Of a stretch of DNA of 64,000 bases, positions 9,507 to 18,414 are shown piece after piece; the first letter of the stretch is position 1, and each line of letters starts with the position of its first letter. Source of the stretch: an uncultured Lachnospiraceae bacterium. GTDB taxonomy: Bacteria > Bacillota > Clostridia > Lachnospirales > Lachnospiraceae. Under the pieces are notes generated by a model. The model saw nothing but the letters and a program-made list of their open reading frames with translations, searched no databases and had not been told where the DNA came from. The position numbers were made by a program, and so were the translations under genes. The stretch is taken from the NCBI GenBank assembly GCA_934317005.1, contig CAKREB010000001.1, forward strand, positions 1 to 64,000, written 5' to 3'.

Positions 9507-9688
9507 GTGTATAACTCCTTTCAAAAAGCACATACAAACAAAAATATATATATTAATAATTTTAACCGTAGCCTTAGTATTATAGGCTGTGATTAAGTTG
9601 ATAAGTCTTGAAAGCCTTAAAAATAAGGCGTTTATGCGAATGGAAAACTTGTGATAGTTATTGCGCATTCCTGTTCATAAGTCCAGTA

Positions 9689-9697
9689 TTATCAACA
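9689..9697. promoter_or_regulatory. Near-consensus DnaA box in the dnaA-dnaN spacer
   Basis: TTATCAACA differs from TTATCCACA at one position. Some Firmicutes origins are bipartite with elements on either side of dnaA, so this site is worth noting, but it is isolated. Confidence 0.3.
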
Positions 9698-9745
9698 AAT
9701 GTCAAAATCATAAAAATAAGCCATTGAAAAGTTTTCCACTAAATT

Positions 9746-9780
9746 TGTTGATATGTTAATTTTAAACTAACATATCAACA
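9746..9780 (-). terminator. Perfect 13-bp hairpin after dnaA
   Basis: TGTTGATATGTTA (9746-9758) is the exact reverse complement of 9768-9780, with a 9-nt AT-rich loop. It begins 1 bp past the dnaA stop codon. It lacks a clear T-run, so it may be an attenuator, a mRNA-end stabiliser or an origin-related palindrome rather than a full terminator. Confidence 0.5.
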
Positions 9781-9781
9781 T

Positions 9782-11155
9782 TTACTGCGGATCAATCTTT
9801 TTCTTTAAGACATCAACGTTTGTTATCGTTTCAGCGTCGTTTTCGGCAATCTTCTTTTCAATGAATTCGATACTGTGAAGAACCGTGGAATGATGGCGGT
9901 TTCCAAGCTTATTACCTATCTCTGCAAGAGGACTGGTCGTTAGTTCGCGACAGATATACATGCAGATATGACGCGGATATACAATGTTGTTACTTCTCTT
10001 ATTGGATAAGATGTCTTTTACTGTAATACCAAAGTGATCGGCAACCATTTCTAATATATAGTCAATGGTGATGGTCTTTTTGATATTAGGGTTGATCTTA
10101 TCGGAAAGTGCCTTTTTTGCAAGCTCCAGAGTGATTTCCTTTTCGCAAAGACTGGAGAATGAAATCACCTTTTTAATCGCACCCTGCAGTTCTCTGACAT
10201 TAGCAATAATATTGCTGGCAATATAGTCTAAGATAGAATCATCAATATGAATATGTTCCTTGTCTACCATAGAACGTAAGATTGCCATACGTGTTTCGTA
10301 TGTTGGTGCTTTTACATCAACGGTGATACCCATCTCAAACCTGGAACGGAAACGTTCGTCCAATGTTGTCATTGTAGATGGATGCTTGTCTGATGAAATG
10401 ATAACCTGTTTCTTTGAATCTGTTAAATCCTGGAAGGTAAAGAAAAATTCGGACTGTGTAGATTCTTTTCCTATAATAAACTGAATATCATCTATTAAAA
10501 GAACATCTACATTTTCACGATATTTTTCACGAAATTCTTTTAAAGACTGGGAATTTCCGTTTTTGGAACCTCGAAGTGCTTCTACAATCTCGTTTGTAAA
10601 AGTTTCACTTGTTACATATACGACACGCTTAGAACTATCGTGTTCGATAATATAGTTTGCAATGGCATGCATCAGATGGGTCTTCCCAAGACCGGCACCA
10701 CCATATATATAGAGAGGATTAATACTTCCGCCGGGATCTTCTGCAACTTTTAAGGATGCAGCGTGTGCAAAGTCATTGTTATCTCCTACAATGAAGGTAT
10801 CAAAAGTGTAATTTGGATTGAAATCCTGATGCAGTCTTTTTTTAGAATCGTCTTTCTTCTCGACCGGTGTAGCACTTGGAACATCTAATTCAGAAAGAGC
10901 TACAAAGTCAAGATCATAGTTTACGCCTGTAATCTCTTCTATTGAAACTGAGAGAAAAACAGAATATTTCTGCACAATAAAAGACTTACTATCACCAATG
11001 CTTGTATCATCAATCAGAATAGTAAGTAGATTATCATGGACTGAGTATACGCTCAGCTTTTTAATAAAAGTACGAAAGGATGCATCTGCAATGTCAAATG
11101 AGGTATGCATATGCTCTAATATTTCATCCCATTTTTCACGTAATTCGTTTTCCAA
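9782..11155 (-). CDS. dnaA: Chromosomal replication initiator protein DnaA
   Basis: DnaA binds DnaA boxes at oriC and opens the duplex to start replication. All domains are seen: the N-terminal domain I (residues 1-90), a linker, the AAA+ core with Walker A GGAGLGKTHLMHA and Walker B VLLIDDIQF, and the C-terminal helix-turn-helix with PRHICMYICRELT and NRHHSTVLHS. It has 457 residues. The start is a TTG at 11155 with AGAGGA 7 nt upstream; no ATG lies near, and the rare start codon may keep DnaA levels low. The long spacer upstream carries the DnaA-box cluster. Confidence 0.97.
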   Translation of the reverse strand: MENELREKWDEILEHMHTSFDIADASFRTFIKKLSVYSVHDNLLTILIDDTSIGDSKSFIVQKYSVFLSVSIEEITGVNYDLDFVALSELDVPSATPVEKKDDSKKRLHQDFNPNYTFDTFIVGDNNDFAHAASLKVAEDPGGSINPLYIYGGAGLGKTHLMHAIANYIIEHDSSKRVVYVTSETFTNEIVEALRGSKNGNSQSLKEFREKYRENVDVLLIDDIQFIIGKESTQSEFFFTFQDLTDSKKQVIISSDKHPSTMTTLDERFRSRFEMGITVDVKAPTYETRMAILRSMVDKEHIHIDDSILDYIASNIIANVRELQGAIKKVISFSSLCEKEITLELAKKALSDKINPNIKKTITIDYILEMVADHFGITVKDILSNKRSNNIVYPRHICMYICRELTTSPLAEIGNKLGNRHHSTVLHSIEFIEKKIAENDAETITNVDVLKKKIDPQ

Positions 11156-11873
11156 ATCAGTTTCCTCTTTTCTAAAATCGTTATCTTATTCTATACGTAT
11201 TATATATAGTATAGATAGGTGTATCTTCCTTATTGCCCTTTCATGAAATGTAAAAGTGGGCGAAAGATAACACATCATACACCACTATTTTATATCAAAT
11301 ATGGGAAAATTACAAGGAACATATTTGATATCTGAGTGTGGATAAATACAAATCAGGAAGATTATAAACAGTTATAGACAATGAATGCTAAAAGAATGTT
11401 ATTAACTTCTTAACATGTCAATAAAGGTGAAAACATAGTAAAAATGGGAAAAAAAGTGGATAATGTGGATAAAATTGTGGAAAACTTAAATGTATGAGGA
11501 TAACTAGATGAGGTTATGCACAAATTATCCACAAAATGTTTATAACTACAATAGGAACATATTTTCTATCTACCTGCGTAGAACATTGAAAAATGGGAGT
11601 TAAAGTAGGTATTTGTCTATTGTTGTATAATGTGAATAGTTATTATCATCATAATGTAGAAAGAAAATAGTATGTTTGAGTTTCTTCTTATTATAATAAA
11701 ATCAAAAAATAACTTGTGTATAATATGAAAATAACAATTCACAGTTTTAACATGTGGACAAGTTTGTGTATAAATGTGTGTATGAATGCAAATAGCGAAA
11801 ATGGGAAATATAGCCAAAAAGTGTATCAATAGACAGATTATGATGAGAAATTAAAGAAATTTTCAAATATGAC
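11156..11873. other. Replication origin (oriC) spacer
   Basis: This roughly 0.7-kb AT-rich spacer lies between divergent dnaA and rpmH. Boxes fitting TTATNCACA on either strand are at 11337-11345, 11464-11472, 11514-11522, 11525-11533, 11715-11723 and 11765-11773. One-mismatch boxes are at 11362-11370, 11372-11380, 11455-11463, 11476-11484, 11495-11503 and 11753-11761. Together with the gene order and the change of coding direction, this marks the chromosomal origin. The exact unwinding element is not resolved; no credible gene lies within. Confidence 0.93.
11455..11533. promoter_or_regulatory. Densest DnaA-box cluster of oriC
   Basis: Six boxes lie within 79 bp: three perfect to TTATNCACA (11464-11472, 11514-11522, 11525-11533) and three with one mismatch (11455-11463, 11476-11484, 11495-11503). 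The first four share one orientation and the last two perfect boxes are inverted, a likely core DnaA assembly site. Confidence 0.85.
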
Positions 11874-11902
11874 TTGACGAATCCTTGATTTATCAATATA
11901 AT
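11874..11902 (+). promoter_or_regulatory. Promoter of rpmH-rnpA
   Basis: TTGACG (11874-11879) and TATAAT (11897-11902) are spaced by exactly 17 nt, a near-consensus sigma-A promoter about 55 bp before the rpmH start. Confidence 0.9.
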
Positions 11903-11955
11903 ATGAGATACACGCGATTTTGTGTATTTTGAATGTTAAGGAGGTGTATTGTAGT

Positions 11956-12090
11956 ATGAAGATGACATTCCAGCCTAAGAAGAAATCTAGAAGCAGAGTG
12001 CATGGATTTAGAAAAAGAATGCAGACAGCTAATGGTAGAAAAGTATTAGCAAGCAGAAGAGCAAAAGGAAGACATAAGTTATCCGCATAG
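11956..12090 (+). CDS. rpmH: 50S ribosomal protein L34
   Basis: This 44-residue, very basic protein is ribosomal protein L34 of the large subunit. The start MKMTFQPKKK and the block HGFRKRMQTANGRKVLASRRAKGR are diagnostic. AAGGAGGTG lies 11 nt before the ATG at 11956; the ATG two codons later is a possible alternative. It heads the classical rpmH-rnpA-yidD-yidC-jag cluster on the right arm of the origin. Confidence 0.97.
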   Translation: MKMTFQPKKKSRSRVHGFRKRMQTANGRKVLASRRAKGRHKLSA

Positions 12091-12115
12091 GTCGCATTTA
12101 TGTGACCTTTTCTTC
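12086..12115 (+). terminator. Hairpin after rpmH
   Basis: AGGTC-N-CAT...ATG-N-GACCT followed by TTTTC begins within the rpmH stop codon. It is probably a partial terminator that lowers rnpA expression relative to rpmH. Confidence 0.6.
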
Positions 12116-12148
12116 TATTTATAAGTTTTGCTTGATAGAGGGATTATC

Positions 12149-12481
12149 GTGCTAAATTCGATTAAAAAGAACAGAGATTTTTTAAATGTATATCATAATG
12201 GTAAATCCTATGCCAATAAATATTTGGTTATGTATATTTTGGAAAATAATATGCAGGAAAATAGATTTGGTATTACGGTTAGTAAAAAAGTAGGAAATAG
12301 TGTTGTGAGGCATAGGGTTACCAGGTTGATACGAGAAAGTATTCGATTAAATTTGGAACAGTTTGAAAAAGGATTTGACATTGTTATTGTAGCTAGAAAC
12401 ACAGCTAAGGATAGAAAATTTTGTGATGTGGAAAGTGCACTGCTTCATTTGGGGAAGCTGCACAAGATTGTAATGAGATGA
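12149..12481 (+). CDS. rnpA: Ribonuclease P protein component
   Basis: RnpA is the protein subunit of RNase P, which matures the 5' ends of tRNAs. The RNA-binding signature is seen as GNSVVRHRVTRLIRE, preceded by RFGITVSKKV. I chose GTG at 12149 because GAGGG lies 6 nt upstream and the resulting 110-residue length matches the family; an open TTG seven codons earlier is less likely. It lies 58 bp after rpmH and 6 bp before yidD. Confidence 0.95.
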   Translation: MLNSIKKNRDFLNVYHNGKSYANKYLVMYILENNMQENRFGITVSKKVGNSVVRHRVTRLIRESIRLNLEQFEKGFDIVIVARNTAKDRKFCDVESALLHLGKLHKIVMR

Positions 12482-12487
12482 TTTTAA

Positions 12488-12700
12488 ATGAAGAAAATAA
12501 TGATTTTTCTAATAAATTTATATCGTAAATATTTATCTCCCTTAAAAAGTAGGCCAACCTGTATTTATACGCCAACCTGTTCGCAGTATGCGATTGAGGC
12601 ACTGGAAAAGTATGGGTTTTTGAAAGGGAGTTTTTTAGCTGTTAAAAGACTTTTGAGGTGTCATCCTTTTGCGAAAGGAGGATATGATCCCGTACCTTAA
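12488..12700 (+). CDS. yidD: Membrane protein insertion efficiency factor YidD
   Basis: YidD is a small membrane-associated protein that assists YidC-dependent insertion. The family pattern CIYTPTCSQYAIEALEKYG and LLRCHPFAKGGYDPVP is complete in this 70-residue product, including the conserved cysteines. It follows rnpA by 6 bp and precedes yidC by 23 bp, the standard arrangement. Confidence 0.95.
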   Translation: MKKIMIFLINLYRKYLSPLKSRPTCIYTPTCSQYAIEALEKYGFLKGSFLAVKRLLRCHPFAKGGYDPVP

Positions 12701-12723
12701 AGGGGAAGGGAACAGAACATGAT

Positions 12724-13995
12724 ATGAGTGTGATTTTAACGACTTATCAGGGTGCTTTTCTAGGACCGATTGCCAGATTATTAGGTTATATTTTAGAGGC
12801 AATTTACAAGGTTTTATCAATGATTGGAATTGAAAATGTAGGTATTTGTATTATTTTATTTACATTTTTGGTCAATGCTTTAATGTTGCCGCTTCAGATT
12901 AAGCAGCAGAAGTTTTCTAAAATGTCTGCAATCATGAATCCGGAGATTCAGGCAATTCAGAATAAGTATAAGAACAAGAAAGATCAGGCATCACAGCAGA
13001 AGATGTCTTTAGAAACACAGGCAGTTTATCAGAAGTATGGTGTAAGTCCGGCAAGTGGATGCTTACCTCTTTTGATAACATTCCCTATATTATTCGCATT
13101 GTATCGCGTTATTTACAATATTCCGGCATATGTACCTCAGGTATATGATATTTATAAGGATATCGCTGGAAATATTCAGGATATGAATGTAACGGTAGAG
13201 CAGTTGTCAAAGCTCTTAAAGACACAGACATATGTTATATCTGATGCGGTAAAGAATGCAAAGGATGTTGCTGTTGCAAAGGTAAATCTTAACTACTATA
13301 TTGATGTATTAGGACAATTTAATACGACGGCATGGAATGATTTAGCAAAGAAGTATCCGGAACTTTCAAGCCAGATCGATACAGTAAAAAACAATGCATC
13401 TCATATTAATTCATTTTTAGGGATGAATATTGCAGATGCACCAAAGTTAAATAGTTTAAGCATCAGCGTTCCTATTTTATCTGTTATCACTCAGATTATC
13501 AGTACGAAGTTAAGCATGGCAGGAATGCCACAGAATCAGAATAATGCTGACAACCCAACGGCATCATCTATGAAGATGATGAATAACGTTATGCCGTTTA
13601 TTTCAGGCTTAATGTGCTTTATGTTCCCTATTGGTGTTGGCATTTACTGGGTAGCAGGTAATGTGTTCCGTATTTTCCAGTCATTAGGTATCAATTTGTA
13701 TTTTGACAGAGTTGATATGGATGAAGAAATGAAGAAAAATATGGAAAAAAGCAAAAAGCGTATGGAAAAGATGGGCATTGATCCAAATTCGTCTATGCAG
13801 GATCTGAAGAATCAGAAGAAGACAAGCTTAAGCGGAAAGAAAGAGAAGGATACGACGCCAAGCGCAGCAGCTGTTACGAAAAATGTTAAGAAAAACAATT
13901 ACGTGAGAAAAAATAATACAAATTATAAAGAAGGAAGTATTGCAGCGTATGCAAATATGTTAAACCGTGATACATCCTCTAAAGAGGATAAGTAA
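12724..13995 (+). CDS. yidC: Membrane protein insertase YidC/Oxa1 family
   Basis: YidC inserts and folds membrane proteins, alone or with Sec. The Oxa1 core is visible: a first hydrophobic helix (ICIILFTFLVNALMLPLQIKQQ), a charged hairpin (IQNKYKNKKDQASQQKM), the helix SGCLPLLITFPILFALYRVIY and a pair of C-terminal helices (PFISGLMCFMFPIGVGIYWVAGN). The C-terminal tail from about residue 330 is lysine-rich. No lipoprotein signal is seen, unlike Bacillus SpoIIIJ. It is 423 residues. A middle soluble insertion of about 100 residues between helices is lengthy for a Gram-positive YidC. Confidence 0.93.
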   Translation: MSVILTTYQGAFLGPIARLLGYILEAIYKVLSMIGIENVGICIILFTFLVNALMLPLQIKQQKFSKMSAIMNPEIQAIQNKYKNKKDQASQQKMSLETQAVYQKYGVSPASGCLPLLITFPILFALYRVIYNIPAYVPQVYDIYKDIAGNIQDMNVTVEQLSKLLKTQTYVISDAVKNAKDVAVAKVNLNYYIDVLGQFNTTAWNDLAKKYPELSSQIDTVKNNASHINSFLGMNIADAPKLNSLSISVPILSVITQIISTKLSMAGMPQNQNNADNPTASSMKMMNNVMPFISGLMCFMFPIGVGIYWVAGNVFRIFQSLGINLYFDRVDMDEEMKKNMEKSKKRMEKMGIDPNSSMQDLKNQKKTSLSGKKEKDTTPSAAAVTKNVKKNNYVRKNNTNYKEGSIAAYANMLNRDTSSKEDK

Positions 13996-14043
13996 TTATC
14001 AGGTGTTTTTTGTTCGGTTGGACATGATAAGGAGGGTTACAAA

Positions 14044-14826
14044 ATGGAATGGAAGGAATTTTCAGCAAAAACGGTTAATGAAGCATTGACAAATGCTTTG
14101 ATTGAATTTGAAACAACAAGTGATAAAGTAGAATATGAAGTTATTGAGAAAGAGTCATCTAAGATTTTAGGACTGTTTTCAAAACCGGCGAGAATTCGTG
14201 TGCGTTTAAAAATGACTTATGAAGACATTGCAACAGACTTCTTAAAGAAGGTTTTTGATGCAATGGATATGGTTGTGGATATTCAGGTGGCTTATGATGA
14301 GATAGAACATGTAATGTCTATTAAGCTTGCCGGCAATGAAATGGGAATTTTAATTGGTAAGCGTGGAATTACTTTAGATTCATTGCAGTATCTGGTAAGC
14401 CTTGTAGTAAACCGTAATTCTGAAAATTATATCAAGGTTAAGTTAGATACAGAAAACTATAGAGAAAGAAGACGCGAAACATTAGAAAATCTGGCTAAGA
14501 ATCTGGCACATAAGGTAAAGAGAATCCATAAGCCGGTTTATTTAGAGCCGATGAATCCTTATGAGAGAAGAGTTATTCACTCAACTTTGCAAAAGGACAA
14601 GTATGTTGAAACACATAGTGAGGGTGAAGAGCCGTATCGTAAGGTTGTAATTACACTTAAAGCAGGTGTTGATACAGGTTATGAGCGTCGCAGCAAATAT
14701 GGAAGAGGCGGTCGTTCTTATGGCCATAGCAATTATAAAAAATCATATCGTAATGATTATCACAAAAATACCGAAGAGAATACGACAGTTGAGGAGGATG
14801 CAACATCTTCTTCCACAGAGGAATAA
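14044..14826 (+). CDS. khpB: RNA-binding protein KhpB (Jag)
   Basis: KhpB/Jag is an RNA-binding regulator that acts with KhpA in Firmicutes cell elongation and gene control. Three domains are seen: Jag_N (residues 1-50, EFSAKTVNEALTNAL), a KH domain (about 75-145, GILIGKRGITLDSLQYLV) and an R3H domain (about 165-215, NPYERRVIHSTLQ). The final 40 residues form a low-complexity Gly/Tyr/Asn/Glu-rich tail. AAGGAGGG lies 8 nt before the ATG. It follows yidC and ends at a strong terminator. Confidence 0.93.
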   Translation: MEWKEFSAKTVNEALTNALIEFETTSDKVEYEVIEKESSKILGLFSKPARIRVRLKMTYEDIATDFLKKVFDAMDMVVDIQVAYDEIEHVMSIKLAGNEMGILIGKRGITLDSLQYLVSLVVNRNSENYIKVKLDTENYRERRRETLENLAKNLAHKVKRIHKPVYLEPMNPYERRVIHSTLQKDKYVETHSEGEEPYRKVVITLKAGVDTGYERRSKYGRGGRSYGHSNYKKSYRNDYHKNTEENTTVEEDATSSSTEE

Positions 14827-14851
14827 GAAAAGGTATGTAAAATATATCGGT

Positions 14852-14879
14852 TAGGGGGCTGGAAACAGCCCTCTTTTTA
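14852..14879 (+). terminator. Terminator after khpB
   Basis: GGGGCTG-GAAA-CAGCCC is followed directly by TCTTTTT, a canonical intrinsic terminator closing the rpmH to khpB cluster. Confidence 0.9.
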
Positions 14880-14911
14880 CTTTATAGGAAACTTCTCGTT
14901 TCCTATAAAGT
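14879..14911. repeat. Perfect 14-bp inverted repeat (ACTTTATAGGAAAC)
   Basis: Bases 14879-14892 are the exact reverse complement of 14898-14911, with a 5-nt loop, and a run of A/T residues on both sides makes it terminator-like in either direction. The half-motif CTTTATAGGA recurs at about 19169 and 59751, so it may belong to a dispersed hairpin family. Confidence 0.7.
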
Positions 14912-14936
14912 AAAAAAATGCTCTACGAAGATTGCA

Positions 14937-14978
14937 CTGCGGCGAATAGAAAGATGTCGCTTTTGCAACCCACCGCAG
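14937..14978. repeat. Small inverted repeat in the khpB-mnmE gap
   Basis: CTGCGG (14937-14942) pairs with CCGCAG (14973-14978). The surrounding 150 bp hold no gene; they are locally GC-richer than the rest of the gap and may be a decayed mobile repeat. Confidence 0.3.
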
Positions 14979-15066
14979 GCGGAGATACAAAATAGAAAAA
15001 TATCAGTAGAGTAGTGTTAGGTAAGGATACTAGCGTAGGCAGTGTTCCTTTTTTGGAGGTTAAAAA

Positions 15067-16485
15067 ATGAGTAGTGATACAATTGCCGGAATTGCAAGTG
15101 GAATGGGTGGAGGAATTGGTATTATCCGTGTAAGCGGTGAAGATGCATTGACTGCTGTTGGAAAAATTTTTCGTACTCCCAGATTTGCAAAAAATAGTGA
15201 TAAGAAAAATAATTCTAAGGAGTGGAATGAAAAATATCTTGTGCTTCAAAATACCCATACGATTCATTATGGATATATTGTGGAAAAAGATGGAAATATT
15301 CTTGATGAAGTAATGGTTTTGTTGATGAAAGCACCAAAAAGCTATACATGCGAGGATGTTGTTGAAATTGATGCACATGGTGGTCCTTATATCGTTCAGA
15401 AAATATTACATTTGCTCTTGCAAGAAGGGGTTAAGTTAGCAGAGCCCGGAGAGTTTACAAAGAGAGCTTTTTTAAATGGAAGAATCGATCTGGCGCAGGC
15501 TGAGGCTGTTATGAAAATGATTTCATCTAAGAACGAATTTGCCTTGGAAAGTGCAGTGAAGCAGTTGGAGGGAAGAGTATCTCAGTATATTGAAAAAATA
15601 CGTCAGGAAATACTGCATAATATGGGATTTATTGAAGCTGCGTTGGATGATCCGGAGCATTATGAACTGGGTGACTTTTCAGAACAATTGTATCAGAATA
15701 TTCAAAATGAAATAGAAACATTACAGGATTTGTTGGATAATTTTGAAAACGGTCGTATGAAATCAGAGGGAATTAATACGGTTATTGTGGGAAAGCCAAA
15801 TGCCGGAAAGTCTTCTTTGATGAATCTATTGTTAGATGAGGAACGTGCAATCGTTACCAATATAGCAGGAACAACGAGGGATATTTTAGAGGAAACGGTT
15901 CAGATAGGAAATTTGACTTTGAATCTGATTGATACAGCAGGCATTCATGATACCGAAGATATTGTTGAAAGTCTTGGTGTGGAAAAGGCAATGGAATATC
16001 TGAGTCAGGCCGATTTTATTATCTATGTTGTGGATATGAGTGATGTTTTAGACGAATCTGATGAAAAAATCATAGAATTATTACAGCATAAAAATGGTGT
16101 GATTTTATTAAATAAGTCTGATCTGAAAGGCAGATTGACAGAACAGGAAATAAGAGATAAATTAGACTGGAACTGTATTTCATTTTCTAGTAAAACGGGA
16201 GATGGATTACAAATATTAGAAGAGTATATTACAAATTCTTTTTTGGATGGTACTATTTCATATAATGATCAGATTTATCTGACGAGTGTTCGGCATAGAG
16301 AAGCAGTAGAAGATGCTTTACAAAGCTTAAAGCAGGTTTTACAGACAATAGATGATGGGATGCCGGAGGATTTATATATGGTCGATCTGATGGATGCATA
16401 TCGAAAGCTTGGATTGATCAATGGTGAAACGGCATCAGAAGATTTAGTCAATAAAATATTTAAAGAATTTTGTATGGGAAAATAA
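15067..16485 (+). CDS. mnmE: tRNA modification GTPase MnmE
   Basis: MnmE works with MnmG to install the carboxymethylaminomethyl group on wobble U34 of tRNAs. The N-terminal folate-binding domain begins DTIAGIASGMGGGIGIIRVSG. The GTPase domain has G1 GKPNAGKSSLMN (about residue 241), G2/G3 GTTRDI and DTAGIHDTED, and G4 NKSD. The C-terminus ends FCMGK, matching the catalytic C-x-G-K motif. GGAGG lies 7 nt before the ATG. At 472 residues it is slightly longer than Bacillus MnmE, mainly through an insertion near residues 38-55. It forms an operon with mnmG and rsmG. Confidence 0.97.
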   Translation: MSSDTIAGIASGMGGGIGIIRVSGEDALTAVGKIFRTPRFAKNSDKKNNSKEWNEKYLVLQNTHTIHYGYIVEKDGNILDEVMVLLMKAPKSYTCEDVVEIDAHGGPYIVQKILHLLLQEGVKLAEPGEFTKRAFLNGRIDLAQAEAVMKMISSKNEFALESAVKQLEGRVSQYIEKIRQEILHNMGFIEAALDDPEHYELGDFSEQLYQNIQNEIETLQDLLDNFENGRMKSEGINTVIVGKPNAGKSSLMNLLLDEERAIVTNIAGTTRDILEETVQIGNLTLNLIDTAGIHDTEDIVESLGVEKAMEYLSQADFIIYVVDMSDVLDESDEKIIELLQHKNGVILLNKSDLKGRLTEQEIRDKLDWNCISFSSKTGDGLQILEEYITNSFLDGTISYNDQIYLTSVRHREAVEDALQSLKQVLQTIDDGMPEDLYMVDLMDAYRKLGLINGETASEDLVNKIFKEFCMGK

Positions 16486-16518
16486 GTAATCATTTGTTTT
16501 ATAGAAAAGAGGGAGAAG

Positions 16519-18414
16519 ATGTCTTATAAATATGAAAGTTATGACATTGTAGTAATAGGAGCAGGTCATGCCGGTTGTGAAGCTGCTTTGGCTAGTGCAA
16601 GACTTGGTTTTAAAACATTGGTATTTACCGTTAGTGTCGATAGTATTGCAATGATGCCATGTAATCCAAACGTAGGTGGTAGTTCAAAAGGACATTTGGT
16701 GAAGGAAATTGATGCGCTTGGTGGAGAGATGGGAAAGAATATTGATAAAACATTTATCCAGTCAAAAATGCTTAATATGTCTAAGGGACCTGCTGTTCAT
16801 TCGCTTCGTGCGCAGGCTGATAAGAAAGAATATAGTCAGTCTATGCGCAGGGTGTTGGAAAATACAGAGCATTTGACAATCAAACAGGGAGAAGTTGCGG
16901 AAGTTTTGGTCGAAAATAATAAAGTGGTTGGGGTTCGTACTACTTCGGATGCTATTTATCCTTGTAAAGCAGCTATTATGTGTACGGGAACATATCTAAA
17001 GGCAAGATGTATTTATGGAGATGTCAGCAATTATACAGGCCCGAATGGATTATCTGCAGCAAATCATCTGACTGCCTGTTTGTTGAAGTTAGGCATTGAC
17101 GTGCGGAGATTTAAGACGGGAACACCGGCTCGTGTAGACAAAAGAACAATTGATTTTAGTAAGATGCAGGAGCAAAAGGGTGATGAAAATATTGTACCTT
17201 TCTCTTTTACAAATACACCTGAGGATTTGGAGAGAGAACAGGTTTCCTGCTGGCTTACTTATACGAATGAAGAAACGCATAAGATTATCATGGATAACAT
17301 TGACCGTTCTCCTTTGTATTCTGGAAATATTAAGGGAACAGGTCCAAGATATTGTCCTTCTATAGAAGATAAGGTTGTAAGATTTGCAGATAAAAATCGT
17401 CATCAGGTTTTTTTGGAACCGGAAGGAAACTATACAAATGAGATGTATATTGGGGGAATGTCAAGTTCATTACCTGAGGATGTACAGTATGCCATGTATC
17501 ATACGGTACCAGGATTGGAGCATGCAGAAATTGTAAGAAATGCATATGCTATTGAGTATGATTGTATTAATCCTATTCAATTAAAAGCATCATTGGAATT
17601 TAAAAATATTGATGGCTTTTTTAGTGCCGGTCAGGCTAATGGAAGTTCCGGTTACGAAGAAGCGGCTGCTCAGGGAATTATTGCCGGAATCAATGCAGCG
17701 AGAAAATTGTCCGGAAAGGAACCGTTAGTTTTAGACAGATCGCAGGCATATATCGGTGTTTTGATTGATGATCTGATTACAAAGGGGACAAATGAGCCGT
17801 ATCGTATGATGACTTCAAGAGCAGAATATCGTCTGCTTTTAAGACAGGATAATGCTGATTTGAGATTAACGGAAATTGGTCATGAAATAGGTTTGATTTC
17901 AGATGAAAGATATCAAAAACTTTGTGTTAAGAAAAAACAGATTGCATCTGAAATAAAAAGATTGAATGAAACAACGGTTGGCGCAAATCAAAAGGTACAG
18001 GACTTTTTGGAAAAACATGATAGTACAAAGTTACAGTCAGGTACAACTTTGGCAGAACTTTTGAAACGTCCTGAATTATCTTATGATCTTTTGTCTGAAA
18101 TTGATGAAGATAGGAAAGTACTTCCTTATGATGTATGTGAGCAGGTAAATATTAATCTCAAATACGAGGGATATATCAAACGTCAGGAAAGACAGGTGGT
18201 TCAATATAAAAAGCTGGAAAATAAGAAAATTCCAGATACTATTGATTATGATGATGTATATAGTCTTAGAAAAGAAGCAGTACAAAAGTTAAAAGAGTTT
18301 CGCCCGGCTTCTGTGGGACAGGCATCTAGAATATCAGGTGTATCTCCGGCTGATATTTCGGTTCTTTTGATTTATTTAGAAAAAAATAAAAGTAAGAGTG
18401 GGGAAAAAGTATGA
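16519..18414 (+). CDS. mnmG: tRNA U34 modification enzyme MnmG
   Basis: MnmG is the FAD-dependent partner of MnmE. The Rossmann motif VVIGAGHAGCEAALASARLG is at the N-terminus. Other conserved blocks are MPCNPNVGGSSKGHLVKEIDALGG, FKTGTPARV, GGMSSSLPEDVQ, GQANGSSGYEEAAAQG and TSRAEYRLLLRQDNAD. It is a full-length 631-residue protein. GAGGGAGAAG precedes the ATG. Its stop codon overlaps the rsmG start (ATGA), indicating translational coupling. Confidence 0.97.
   Translation: MSYKYESYDIVVIGAGHAGCEAALASARLGFKTLVFTVSVDSIAMMPCNPNVGGSSKGHLVKEIDALGGEMGKNIDKTFIQSKMLNMSKGPAVHSLRAQADKKEYSQSMRRVLENTEHLTIKQGEVAEVLVENNKVVGVRTTSDAIYPCKAAIMCTGTYLKARCIYGDVSNYTGPNGLSAANHLTACLLKLGIDVRRFKTGTPARVDKRTIDFSKMQEQKGDENIVPFSFTNTPEDLEREQVSCWLTYTNEETHKIIMDNIDRSPLYSGNIKGTGPRYCPSIEDKVVRFADKNRHQVFLEPEGNYTNEMYIGGMSSSLPEDVQYAMYHTVPGLEHAEIVRNAYAIEYDCINPIQLKASLEFKNIDGFFSAGQANGSSGYEEAAAQGIIAGINAARKLSGKEPLVLDRSQAYIGVLIDDLITKGTNEPYRMMTSRAEYRLLLRQDNADLRLTEIGHEIGLISDERYQKLCVKKKQIASEIKRLNETTVGANQKVQDFLEKHDSTKLQSGTTLAELLKRPELSYDLLSEIDEDRKVLPYDVCEQVNINLKYEGYIKRQERQVVQYKKLENKKIPDTIDYDDVYSLRKEAVQKLKEFRPASVGQASRISGVSPADISVLLIYLEKNKSKSGEKV

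Noticed and set aside
9507..9668. 54-codon N-terminal extension of DnaN
   Set aside because: DnaN homologues start at MNIICDKLKL, which has a strong ribosome site; the extension lies in the dnaA-dnaN spacer.
11617..11829. Reverse-strand open frame of 70 codons within oriC
   Set aside because: It overlaps several DnaA boxes, has no ribosome binding site and encodes a His/Ile/Phe-rich random-looking peptide.
14930..15000. Possible RNA gene in the khpB-mnmE spacer
   Set aside because: Only one short GC-rich stem is seen, without promoter or a recognisable RNA family.
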